From Akkermansia muciniphila (lineage in GTDB: Bacteria > Verrucomicrobiota > Verrucomicrobiia > Verrucomicrobiales > Akkermansiaceae), in contig CAMCYK010000022.1 in NCBI GenBank assembly GCA_945883695.1, positions 1-43,076 on the forward strand: 43,076 nucleotides of DNA. Reading direction: 5' to 3'. Numbering within the stretch: position 1 is the stretch's first letter; each line of letters opens with the position of its first letter. Made by a program: the position numbers and the translations under genes. Below are positions 33,886 through 41,704 of the stretch, piece after piece. A model generated the notes under the pieces. It saw nothing but the letters and a program-made list of their open reading frames with translations. It made no database searches and was not told the DNA's origin.

Positions 33886-34524
33886 TCACACCCGTGAGGA
33901 TGGCCAGGATACGTTCAACGTGTTCGGCGGCGGAAAACTGGTCCGGCTGTTCTTGCAAAGTGAAGGTATTGCAGACGCCACGTCTCGAATTGGAGGAGAG
34001 TTCGGTCGTCCACGGTCGGCGGTTCTTTGGGCGGTCAATGCAAACTCAAGCAGGGCCGGCAAAACCAAATCGGCGTGCAAACCTTCTTTCGCCCGGAGTC
34101 CCGCCAACGGAGGAGGGCTGCCTTTCCCCGCCGCAAGCAAAACACGGTAGCGGGGAATCCAAAACTCGGCCGCCTCGCGTTGAGGCATCTCCGAAAGCAG
34201 GATCAGCGCCTGCCACTTGGTCCATCCGTGGAGCGAGTCGATCTGCTCCAAGAGCATGGGCAAATAGTGTGCATGAGGAACCGAGCTAAGACAGCACAGC
34301 AAGCGCTGACACCAACCCTCATCCATCGGAGAATTGCTCGAGCTCGGCCAGTCCGATCTCAAGGCTGCGCGTAGGACTGCCAATCCTTGCTCGGGCGATA
34401 ATCCGGCGCTCGCGAAGACCCCGCAGGGAGCAAGCGCCCGGAGCGTCTCGGCACCGGCCAGGCAGCGGGCGGGATCGTCGCTCGCCAAATCTTGAACCGC
34501 CTTGTCCGCCTGTTGCCGTGACAT
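33886..34524 (-). pseudogene. HEAT-like protein, probably frameshifted at its 3' end
   Basis: The first about 165 residues look like a normal helical-repeat protein (for example HYLPMLLEQIDSLHGWTKWQALILLSEMP split over two helices). The last about 45 residues are low-complexity and unlike the rest. Other minus-strand frames over the same DNA read more protein-like text: one gives VDDRTLLQFETWRLQYLHFA, the next EQPDQFSAAEHVERILAIL then TGVR and a stop. Two small indels would join these into one natural C-terminus. So the gene is either decaying or carries a sequence error. Its function is unknown. Confidence 0.6.
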
Positions 34525-34602
34525 GGGCGTGTTCTAGCTGAAGGAAATCCGGCTTGGAAACGATGAATCCCCGGGGTCCGGACAATCGGCCCCCGGCTTC
34601 GA

Positions 34603-34725
34603 ATGGCGGAGCGGCTGGACTGCGGCGGAACTTCCGGCTGGATCCGCACCAACGAACCATGGAGGGTGATCTTCCGATGGGTGGATCACTCCAAGCACGA
34701 CGTCACCATCATCCACTACCACTGA
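34603..34725 (+). pseudogene. Remnant of a HigB-type toxin
   Basis: The last about 30 codons read WIRTNEPWRVIFRW then DVTIIHYH and a stop, the conserved C-terminus of HigB/RelE-type mRNA interferases. The preceding codons and the region back to 34550 do not resemble the toxin in any frame, so the 5' part is lost. It lies four bases upstream of the intact antitoxin gene, in the toxin-first order typical of higBA. Confidence 0.75.
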
Positions 34726-34729
34726 GCCC

Positions 34730-35032
34730 ATGAGCGCATCCAAATATCTGCCTCTGATTCATCCAGGGGAAATTCTGCTGGAAGAATTCATCAAGCCGAT
34801 GGGACTGAGTCTCGCATCGGTTTGCCGTTCGACGGGGATTCCTGCCTCGCGGCTCACTGAGATTACCAAGGGCCGGCGCGGCATGACCGCGGAAACCGCC
34901 TTGCGCCTTGCGAAATTCTTCGGCACTTCTGCCGCGTTCTGGGTTGGGCTTCAGGCCGAGCATGATCTGGAGGTCGCCCAGAGGTCCGTCGGCGCGAAGA
35001 TCGAGCGCGAAGTGATTGCCCTGCCTTCTTGA
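34730..35032 (+). CDS. higA: HigA-family antitoxin (XRE helix-turn-helix)
   Basis: A complete 100-residue DNA-binding antitoxin of the HigA/VapI type. It starts with the family N-terminus (HPGEILLEEFIKPMG), then the helix-turn-helix at about 28-62 (LSLASVCRSTGIPASRLTEI, then TKGRRGMTAETALRLAKFFG), and ends with the WVGLQAEHDLEVA segment. It normally binds HigB and represses its own promoter. Here the toxin gene just upstream is broken, so it is an orphan; it may still act as a repressor or anti-addiction module. Confidence 0.92.
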   Translation: MSASKYLPLIHPGEILLEEFIKPMGLSLASVCRSTGIPASRLTEITKGRRGMTAETALRLAKFFGTSAAFWVGLQAEHDLEVAQRSVGAKIEREVIALPS

Positions 35033-35240
35033 GGATCCGAAGCGCCTGTCCCGCCCGGGAAAGTGGGAAGCACCGGACCCTCATCGCTTGTAAGCTTGCC
35101 GGGCTCTCGAGGGAGCGGGGGACTTTGGACCGGCTGCCGGGAACCACTCGCGCCGGTCTGAAGACCAGCGCTCCCGGGAAGACGCTCCCGGGAAGGCTTG
35201 CCGAAACGCAGGCGCTTTGGGATGGGTATCTTATTGCCGT
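35033..35240. repeat. Spacer with palindromic and direct repeats
   Basis: No gene is seen. It contains a hairpin word around 35150-35170 (CGGTCTGAAGACCAGCG) and the direct repeat CGCTCCCGGGAAG twice (35169-35181 and 35182-35195, approximate). It resembles debris of dispersed palindromic elements like those elsewhere in the window. Confidence 0.6.
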
Positions 35241-36131
35241 ATGAAAACCCTCGCCGCCCTCTGCCTGATGACCGCCCTTGCCGCCGCCGATGACTGGAAA
35301 CCGCTGTGGCCCGGCGAAGCCCCCGGGGCCAAGCGCCCGCCCGCCGGCACCGAGAAGATCAACGAGGGCTGGCGTTACACCGACATCGAGGTCCCGCAGT
35401 TCCAGGTCTACGTCGCGCCCGAAGGCAAGCGCACCGGCCAGGCGGTGGTGATCCTGCCCGGCGGCGGCTACGGGATCCTCGCGATGAACCACGAGGGCCA
35501 CGACTACGCGAAGTGGCTCAACGAGCGCGGCATCACCGGCGTGGTCGTGAAATACCGCGTCGGCAAGCCGGAGTTCGGCTACCAGTTTCCCGTGCCCTTC
35601 CTCGATGCCCGCCGCGCGATCCGCACCGTCCGCGCGAACGCGAAGGAATGGGGCGTCGATCCCGCGAAAGTCGGCGTGATGGGCTCCTCCGCCGGCGGCC
35701 ACCTCGCCAGCCTCTGCACCACCCGCTTCGCCGACACCTTCCCGGAGGAGGGCAAGGACGCGATCGACCAGCTCAGCGCGCGGCCGGATTTCTCGATCCT
35801 GATCTACCCCGTCATCTCGACGGGTCCGGTCGCCCACGGCGGATCGCGGACCAACCTGTTAGGCAAGACGCCCGCGCCGGAGCTGCTTGAGAAATGCTCC
35901 ACCGAGAAGCAGGTCACCAAGGCCACCCCGCCGGTCTTCCTGCTGAGCACCTTCGACGACGGCGTCGACTGCCGCAACAGCCTCGACTTCGCCTCCGCCT
36001 GCAAGGCGAACGGCGTGCCGGTCAGCCTGCACCTGTTCGAAAAAGGCGGCCACGGCTACGGCATGAACGTGGCGGACAAGGGCGATCTCGCCGTCTGGCC
36101 GGCACTGCTGGAGGCTTGGTTGAAGCGTTGA
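35241..36131 (+). CDS. Secreted alpha/beta hydrolase, acetyl-esterase-like
   Basis: A 296-residue exported esterase of the BD-FAE/acetyl-xylan-esterase-like group. A signal peptide covers about 1-16 (MKTLAALCLMTALAAA). The oxyanion segment is LPGGGYG (72-78). The nucleophile is Ser150 in MGSSAGGHLAS, and the Asp and His partners are in STFDDGVD and KGGHGYG near the C-terminus, so the triad is complete. Such enzymes remove acetyl or feruloyl groups from plant polysaccharides such as xylan or pectin. That fits the pectin lyase gene 3 kb downstream, although the two are on opposite strands. The start at 35241 is fixed by the signal peptide. Confidence 0.87.
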   Translation: MKTLAALCLMTALAAADDWKPLWPGEAPGAKRPPAGTEKINEGWRYTDIEVPQFQVYVAPEGKRTGQAVVILPGGGYGILAMNHEGHDYAKWLNERGITGVVVKYRVGKPEFGYQFPVPFLDARRAIRTVRANAKEWGVDPAKVGVMGSSAGGHLASLCTTRFADTFPEEGKDAIDQLSARPDFSILIYPVISTGPVAHGGSRTNLLGKTPAPELLEKCSTEKQVTKATPPVFLLSTFDDGVDCRNSLDFASACKANGVPVSLHLFEKGGHGYGMNVADKGDLAVWPALLEAWLKR

Positions 36132-36154
36132 CCGTGGCTGCGGCGTCCTGCCGC
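36132..36154. repeat. Short GC-rich repeat directly after a stop codon
   Basis: A 23-base word beginning immediately after the esterase stop that recurs at 42428-42450 with two mismatches (CCGTGGCTGCGGCGTC shared). The second half folds as GCGGC/GCCGC. The other copy also follows a stop, 10 bases after the PIG-L gene. Confidence 0.75.
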
Positions 36155-36434
36155 GTGCCGTTCACGAGGTCGCTCGCCTCGCTGCCGGGATTATTTCCAA
36201 AAATCCCGCCGCATTGGCACAATGACAGCTTCCTCAGGCCAGCGGATGGTCCGCGCTGGATTGGTGGTTTCTTGGGTTTCTCTGCCAGTCCATCGCGGTG
36301 TGCCACGGCGGGTGCGGGGTTCTTGGGTTTTCCCCGGACCCGCCGTGGTCATCGCCCGCTCGGACAAGGCGGCGGCCGAAACGGCTGCGGCTTTTCGTGC
36401 GCCCGCACCCTCGATGTCCGGAGACCCACCTCGT
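36155..36434. other. Intergenic region with a long hairpin
   Basis: No gene is seen in these 280 bases. A 17-bp stem with one mismatch (36303-36319 with 36332-36348) encloses a 12-base loop. No T-run follows on either side, so it is better described as a palindromic repeat than as an intrinsic terminator. Confidence 0.6.
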
Positions 36435-36785
36435 TCAAATCCCCAAAAGCTTCTTTCTCATCTCCCGGTCGAAGCGACCCTCCTGCGCGAGGCGGTGAAG
36501 CTCCTTGGCTTGAACCTGCTTGAGCCCTGTCAGAAATGATCCCTCCGAAAGCACGTGAGGCGGCTTGCGGTGTCGGGAATCTGTCTCCGGCAATCGGGAC
36601 TGCTCCATCCAATCCACGCCTCGCAATCGATCCTCCTCCCCTCCCGAACTCCAGAACGCGCACCTGTCTTCCGAAGTCAGCCGCCGCATTTCAAAAGCGG
36701 CCTCCACCAGGTTACGGTACACCAGCGCAGGATCCGCCACCCTTTCCGTCAGGTTCTCCAAAATCCTGGCGGAATGCCTCAACAA
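36435..36785 (-). CDS. Hypothetical small protein
   Basis: A 116-residue open frame with natural amino-acid composition and no known family. The start is TTG, preceded by GGAAAG at a suitable distance, one of the few Shine-Dalgarno-like sequences in this window. It is highly charged and helical at both ends (LTERVADPALVYRNLVEAAF; AKELHRLAQEGRFDREMRKK). It is divergent from the nucleotidyltransferase. It could be a shadow frame, but its codon composition argues for a real gene. Confidence 0.5.
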   Translation of the reverse strand: MLRHSARILENLTERVADPALVYRNLVEAAFEMRRLTSEDRCAFWSSGGEEDRLRGVDWMEQSRLPETDSRHRKPPHVLSEGSFLTGLKQVQAKELHRLAQEGRFDREMRKKLLGI

Positions 36786-36826
36786 CGTTGTCTTTCCAAG
36801 GCGCAGTCACCCATGCTCCCTGCCGG

Positions 36827-37981
36827 ATGCCCCCCGAAATCCAAGCACTCCTCACCCGAACGCCCAAGCCGGCCGACTTCACCCTCGACCGCGTCCGCCA
36901 GCCCGACCTGCTGCTGCTCGACACGGTCGCCGGCAGCCACGCCTACGGCACCGCGATCGAGGGCTCCGACGAGGACCGCCGCGGGGTCTTCGCCGCGCCG
37001 CGCGCCTTCCTGCTCGGGCTCGATGCCATCGAGCAGGTCGCCGACGAACGCAGCGACCAGGTTTACTACGAGCTCGGCCGCTTCGTCTCGCTGCTGCTGA
37101 AGAACAATCCGAACGCGCTCGAACTGCTGGCGATGCCCGACGACTGCATCCGCCACCGGCATCCGTTGTTCGAACTGCTCGAGCCGCGGATCTTCCTCTC
37201 GAAACTCTGCGCCAAGACCTTCGGCGAGTATGCCATGGGCCAGATCCGCAAGGCGCGCGGGCTGAACAAGAAAATCGTCAACCCGCAGCCGGAACAGCGG
37301 AAGGCGATGCTCGAGTTCTGCCACGTCCCGGAAGGCCAGGGCAGCGTGCCGGTCATGGAATGGCTCGCCGCCCGCGGGATCGATCCGCGCAAGTGCGGCC
37401 TCACCGCCGTCCAGCACGCCGCCGGGATGTTCGCGATCTACGAGGACCCTCGTAGCGAGGCCCGCGGCCTGGTTTCGCCGAAGGATCCCGACACGCTGGT
37501 CTTCAGCAGCGTGGCCAAGGAGGCCGTGCCGGTCGGCTGGATGCACTTCAACGCCGGCGCCTTCCAGGCCCACTGCAAGGCGCACCGCGAATACTGGGAA
37601 TGGGTCGGCAAGCGCAACGAGGAGCGCTTCACCACCAACGCCAGCCACGGCCGCGGCTACGACTCGAAAAACCTGATGCACACCCTGCGCCTGCTCGACA
37701 TGGCCGGGGAAATCGCACGGGAAGGAGAGCTCCGCATCCGCCGCCCGAACCGCGCCTACCTGCTGCGCGTCCGGGCGGGTGAATTCGCCTACGACGACCT
37801 GGTGGCGCGGGCGGAAGACCAGCTCGCGGAAGTGCAAGCGGCTTTTGAAGCGTCCTCTCTCCCGGACGCCCCCGAGCGGGATCGGGTCAACGCTTTGCTG
37901 ATAGAGCTCCGCGAATCATTCGATGTCCTGGACCGCGGATCTTCAGTCCGCTCGAGTTCCCCGACCGTCCAAGCGGACTAA
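36827..37981 (+). CDS. YcgL-type predicted nucleotidyltransferase
   Basis: A 384-residue protein of the predicted nucleotidyltransferase family COG3541 (YcgL), DNA polymerase beta-like fold. The active-site signature is GSHAYGTAIEGSDEDRRG (36-53): Gly-Ser of the nucleotide pocket and the acidic residues Asp48 and Asp50. The remainder is helical, with FNAGAFQAHCKAHREYWEW and SKNLMHTLRLLDMAGEIARE as other conserved parts. Substrate and role are unknown. The last about 18 residues and the stop are coded by an inverted repeat (37928-37996), so the natural C-terminus has been replaced. The start at 36827 is the first ATG giving a compact N-terminus. Confidence 0.85.
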   Translation: MPPEIQALLTRTPKPADFTLDRVRQPDLLLLDTVAGSHAYGTAIEGSDEDRRGVFAAPRAFLLGLDAIEQVADERSDQVYYELGRFVSLLLKNNPNALELLAMPDDCIRHRHPLFELLEPRIFLSKLCAKTFGEYAMGQIRKARGLNKKIVNPQPEQRKAMLEFCHVPEGQGSVPVMEWLAARGIDPRKCGLTAVQHAAGMFAIYEDPRSEARGLVSPKDPDTLVFSSVAKEAVPVGWMHFNAGAFQAHCKAHREYWEWVGKRNEERFTTNASHGRGYDSKNLMHTLRLLDMAGEIAREGELRIRRPNRAYLLRVRAGEFAYDDLVARAEDQLAEVQAAFEASSLPDAPERDRVNALLIELRESFDVLDRGSSVRSSSPTVQAD

Positions 37982-37996
37982 AGATCCGCGGTCCAG
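37928..37996. repeat. Inverted repeat over the nucleotidyltransferase stop codon
   Basis: Arms 37928-37952 and 37972-37996 are reverse complements at 24 of 25 positions, with a 19-base loop. The left arm and loop are read as the end of the preceding protein, and the right arm supplies its stop codon (TAA at 37979-37981). Confidence 0.92.
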
Positions 37997-38052
37997 TACA
38001 CTTCCTCTTGCGACTGGCCATCCGAAAAACAATCCACCACCCTCCTCCCGAC

Positions 38053-39264
38053 ATGGCATGGCGCATCGATGAACAGGTGATCCGCGGCGAGATCGACAAC
38101 CGCACCCCGGGCAAGGTCCGCGGCCGGCTCTGGCTGGTCGGGCGCGACGAACCGATCCGCCTCGAGCTGGACGGCAACCCCTGGCGCGACCTCGCCGGAC
38201 ACCTCCTCCGCTTCACCAATCCCACCCCGAAAGCCGGCCCGCCGGCAGGTCTGGCGGAGGAGCAGGCCGGCGTGGTGGGCGACATCACGGCCTCGCGCAA
38301 GGTCAAGGTGCCCGAGATCTCGATGGAGGAACTAATGGAGTGCTACGCGAAGAAGCAGCCCTTTCCCTGGCATTGGGGAAACTCGCTCTATCTCGAGTGG
38401 TTCAGCCGGCGCAACGGCCGCGTCGTCATCGAAACGACGGACTTCACCCTCGAACTCGACGCCACCGCCGCGTGGACGATGAGCGAGCACGAGGAGCTGG
38501 CACAGCGCCGGGCCAACGAAGAGGCGATGACCGGCTTCATGGACCGGATGTTGCTGGCGGGCGGCGGGGAGGAGGAGGACGACGAGGACGAACCTCAAAG
38601 CAAGGCCGAGGCGGAAGCCGATGCCGACTCCGCGCGGATGGACACCCTGCTCGACCGCGTGCAAGCGCGGATGGAACGCGAGGGACACGAGGACTTCGAG
38701 CGCATCCTCGTGGAAGAGCGCGCCCGTCTGAAACGCGAACGCGGCGAGGTCGACCCGGTGCTCACCCCGGAGCAGCAAGCCGAACGCCAGAAACGGATCG
38801 AGGAGATGAACGCGATCTGCGCGGAAGCGGTGGCGGCCCCCGCCGCGGACGATTGGAAAGACCGCCAACGGCATCCGCTGGTCGAGCGCTGCAAGGAGCT
38901 GGCGGTACGGCTTCACCAGGAGGCCCGGGTGTGGCTTGCGGAGGTCGACGCCGAAGAACATCCGCTGCGCGCGGTGGTTCACGGCACGCAATCCGCCTCG
39001 GCCAAGCTGGCCGGGGCGATGGGAACTTGCGACGAGGAGTGGCCGCCCGACGAGCTGGTCGCGGGCAACGTGCTGGTGCGCTTGAAGAAGGCCCGCGGCT
39101 ACCTGCGGGACGCCCTCGGCGGCCTCGACTCCGCCGACCAGGAAAGCCTCGCGACCCCGGTGTGGCGGGCTTTCGCGCGGAAGCACCTCGGGGAAATCCT
39201 GGCGGGGGTCGAGGAACGGGTCGCCGAGGTCCGCGAAGTGCTGGCGGATCAGGAGCCGGACTGA
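38053..39264 (+). CDS. Conserved hypothetical protein with acidic linker
   Basis: A 403-residue cytosolic protein that I do not recognise. An N-terminal beta-rich domain (about 1-150) includes WHWGNSLYLEWFSRRNGRVV. A very acidic linker follows (EEEDDEDEPQ, about 175-185), then a long charged helical domain (about 195-400) suggesting coiled coils (MEREGHEDFERILVEERARL). There is no signal peptide and no enzyme motif. It follows the nucleotidyltransferase by 71 bases on the same strand, separated by half an inverted repeat. The start at 38053 begins a compact domain; a longer frame runs into the repeat. Confidence 0.75.
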   Translation: MAWRIDEQVIRGEIDNRTPGKVRGRLWLVGRDEPIRLELDGNPWRDLAGHLLRFTNPTPKAGPPAGLAEEQAGVVGDITASRKVKVPEISMEELMECYAKKQPFPWHWGNSLYLEWFSRRNGRVVIETTDFTLELDATAAWTMSEHEELAQRRANEEAMTGFMDRMLLAGGGEEEDDEDEPQSKAEAEADADSARMDTLLDRVQARMEREGHEDFERILVEERARLKRERGEVDPVLTPEQQAERQKRIEEMNAICAEAVAAPAADDWKDRQRHPLVERCKELAVRLHQEARVWLAEVDAEEHPLRAVVHGTQSASAKLAGAMGTCDEEWPPDELVAGNVLVRLKKARGYLRDALGGLDSADQESLATPVWRAFARKHLGEILAGVEERVAEVREVLADQEPD

Positions 39265-39298
39265 TGCCTTCGAAAAGCCGGCGAACCCGGCCGCCGGA

Positions 39299-41191
39299 TC
39301 ACTTCGCCACGCCCACCGCCTTGATCTCCGTCCGGACCGGCGGCTTCATCCCTTCCCCGAGATAGAACGACGGATGCGGCGGCTTGTTGTAGGAGACATT
39401 CTGCCATGCCACCGACAGCCGGTACTGCGGATCGTGCATCAACGTCACCAGCCGGTGTTCGGTCGGAATCGTGGTGGTGTGAAGCCGCAGCGATTTCCCG
39501 CCCGGCCCCGGCACCAGCAACTCCTCGCGCCAGTCGCCTAACAGGTCCGCCGCCAGCGCCGGCCACCGCCCGCCGGAGCGGCCGGAGCGGCCGCCGGACA
39601 CCGCCGGCGCGGCACTGAAAATCCGCCGCTCCCGTCCCTCCTCCGGGTCCCACTTGAAGATCGCGAGCCCGTTGTAAATCTCGCGTCCCAGGTCGCCGTC
39701 CCACCAGATCACCCAGTCGGCATTCCGCGGCCCCGGGCCGATCTCGACGCCCTGGATCGTCCGCAGTTGACCGCGGCCGCCCCACACCTCCGCCCCGGGA
39801 TGGCGCGGGTCGATGTCCGCCACCACGCCGCTGCTGATGTCGACGCCCGGGCTGTGGCTCCACAGCGGCGTGCCGGTCCGCGCGTCATGCAATCCCGCGC
39901 CCGGCGTCCGGAAGCGCACGGTTTTCTCCTCGTTCTCGGTCACCAGATAGAGCTCCGGGCCGGGCCGTCCGGGATCGAAGTCGCCGACATGCAGCGCGTC
40001 GCCGTGGCGGCGGCCGGTCGCGTAAAGGCCCTTGCCGTTGTCGTCGACGGTCATCGCCTGATAGACGATCTCGTCCTTGCCGTCGCCATCGACATCCGCC
40101 ACCGACAGCGCGTGGCCGCCCATCCCGGAATACGGCGACGCGTCCTTGAACGGCGGCCGGCTGACCCCCGAATCGAAAACCCAGCGCGAGCTCAGCTCGC
40201 CGCCGCGCCAGTCCCACGCGGCCAGCACGGTGCGGCCGTAAACGCCGCGCGCCATCACCAGGCTGGGACGCTTGCCGTCGAGATAGGCGACGCAGGCCAG
40301 GAAGCGGTCGCAGCGGTTGCCGTAGCTGTCGTTCCCGCCATTGCCGCCGATCCCGCCCCAGCCGTCGATCGGGTCGCGGCCGGGAAGGTAGTCCACCGTT
40401 TTCAAGGCGGCGCCGGTCTTGCCGTCGAAGATCGTGAGCAACTCCGGACCGGACAGGATGCGGCCGTATCGCTGCGAATCCGCCTCCTGGTTCCGCCAGT
40501 CCTTGGCCTTGTCGCCGAGGATCTTGCCGGTCCCGTCCTTGGTCCCGTCGGCGGTCTTGCAGGCGATCTCCGCGCGGCCGTCGCCGTCGAGGTCGTACAC
40601 CATGAACTGCGTGTAATGTTCGCCCTCGCGGATGTTGATCCCGAGGTCGATCCGCCACAGGTGGGTGCCGTCGAGCTTGTAGGCGTCGAGCACCGGAGTG
40701 CCGGTGATGCCGGTGAACGAGTTATCACGGGCGCCGGAGACCTGGTGGAGGATGATTTCATATTCGCCGTCGCCATCCAGATCGCCGGCCGAGGCGTCGC
40801 CGGGCCGGTAGCCGGGGATCGGCTGGATCGGGATCTCGATGAAATCCGCGGCCAGCACGTTCGCGCGGCGGCTCGCGGCGCCTTCCTTCCCCGCGACCAG
40901 CGGGCGGACGAAATAGGCCGCGGCGTCCCCGGCGCTGGCATCGATGAAATTCGTCGCCCCCGCGAGCGGCGCGCTGTTGACCCGCTGCTCCTTGCCGCCG
41001 GCGACGCGGTAGAGATGGAACGCGACCGATTCCGGATCGGTGCCCAGCAGCCGCCAGCCGGTGAAGACCTTGCCGTCGGCCTGGCGCACCGCCACCAACC
41101 CGCGGTCGAGCGCCTCCATTTCCCGCTGGGCGAGGGCGACCGGAGGGATCAGCAGGAGGATCAGCGCGGCGATCGATTTCGGAAGGTGCAT
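39299..41191 (-). CDS. Rhamnogalacturonan lyase (PL11)
   Basis: A 630-residue secreted polysaccharide lyase of family PL11 (like Bacillus YesW/YesX), which cleaves the rhamnogalacturonan I backbone of pectin by beta-elimination. A signal peptide covers about 1-22 (LLLIPPVALAQ). An N-terminal Fn3-like segment precedes an eight-bladed propeller marked by Ca-binding loops: DLDGDGEYEIILHQ, DLDGDGRAEIACKTADG and DVDGDGKDEIVYQAM. The end is also typical (HDPQYRLSVAWQNVSYNKPP, then HPSFYLG). Length and motif order match the family. The start at 41191 gives the signal peptide; upstream frame is open but non-coding. Confidence 0.95.
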   Translation of the reverse strand: MHLPKSIAALILLLIPPVALAQREMEALDRGLVAVRQADGKVFTGWRLLGTDPESVAFHLYRVAGGKEQRVNSAPLAGATNFIDASAGDAAAYFVRPLVAGKEGAASRRANVLAADFIEIPIQPIPGYRPGDASAGDLDGDGEYEIILHQVSGARDNSFTGITGTPVLDAYKLDGTHLWRIDLGINIREGEHYTQFMVYDLDGDGRAEIACKTADGTKDGTGKILGDKAKDWRNQEADSQRYGRILSGPELLTIFDGKTGAALKTVDYLPGRDPIDGWGGIGGNGGNDSYGNRCDRFLACVAYLDGKRPSLVMARGVYGRTVLAAWDWRGGELSSRWVFDSGVSRPPFKDASPYSGMGGHALSVADVDGDGKDEIVYQAMTVDDNGKGLYATGRRHGDALHVGDFDPGRPGPELYLVTENEEKTVRFRTPGAGLHDARTGTPLWSHSPGVDISSGVVADIDPRHPGAEVWGGRGQLRTIQGVEIGPGPRNADWVIWWDGDLGREIYNGLAIFKWDPEEGRERRIFSAAPAVSGGRSGRSGGRWPALAADLLGDWREELLVPGPGGKSLRLHTTTIPTEHRLVTLMHDPQYRLSVAWQNVSYNKPPHPSFYLGEGMKPPVRTEIKAVGVAK

Positions 41192-41384
41192 GGTGTCCAC
41201 GTCTCTATCTACTCCGGCCGCGGGCGGACCGGTGCCTACCCCTTCGGGGGATGCGGGGACTGGAAGGAAGCAAAAAGTTCGACAAATCCCCCGGCGCGCC
41301 CTTGATCTTCCCTCGTGAATCGCATTCCGCAAGCCGGCAGCAGGCGGCCGCGCTCGCGGGCCGATTCCTGATCCGCCCGGTCCG
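41192..41384. other. Divergent intergenic region
   Basis: Between the PL11 lyase and the glycosyltransferase remnant. It should hold the lyase promoter, but I see no convincing -35/-10 pair or operator, and no coding frame. Confidence 0.5.
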
Positions 41385-41684
41385 ATGCCCCCCCTCCAGC
41401 CCGCGATCCTGGTTGGCCATCCGTGGATGGGCCGCGGCGGCTCGGAAGCCACCGCGATGGGCGCGCTGGACGCGCTGCAGGACCTCGCGAAGGTCACCTT
41501 CACCACCGCGTCGCCGGTGGATTGGGACAGCCTGAACGCGGCCTACGGGACCCGCGTCTCGCCGGAAGGAATCACCTTCCGGCCGGCCCCGCGGCTGCCG
41601 GGGACCGTAAGCGCTGGCTCCAACTGGTCCGCCCGCTGCGGCCGCCGCGGGCACCGCGGCCGGTGGCGCCCGGGCGCTTGTTAG
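41385..41684 (+). pseudogene. Glycosyltransferase 5' remnant
   Basis: About 72 codons read as the N-terminus of a GT4-like glycosyltransferase (AILVGHPWMGRGGSEATAMG, then FTTASPVDWDSLNAAYG and FRPAPRLPG). Near 41603 the frame turns into Arg/Gly-rich nonsense and stops at 41684, while the adjacent frame becomes protein-like and leads into PIG-L. The rest of the transferase, including its nucleotide-sugar domain, is missing. Confidence 0.8.
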
Positions 41685-41704
41685 AGAAGCCCGGGCCGCT
41701 GCTG

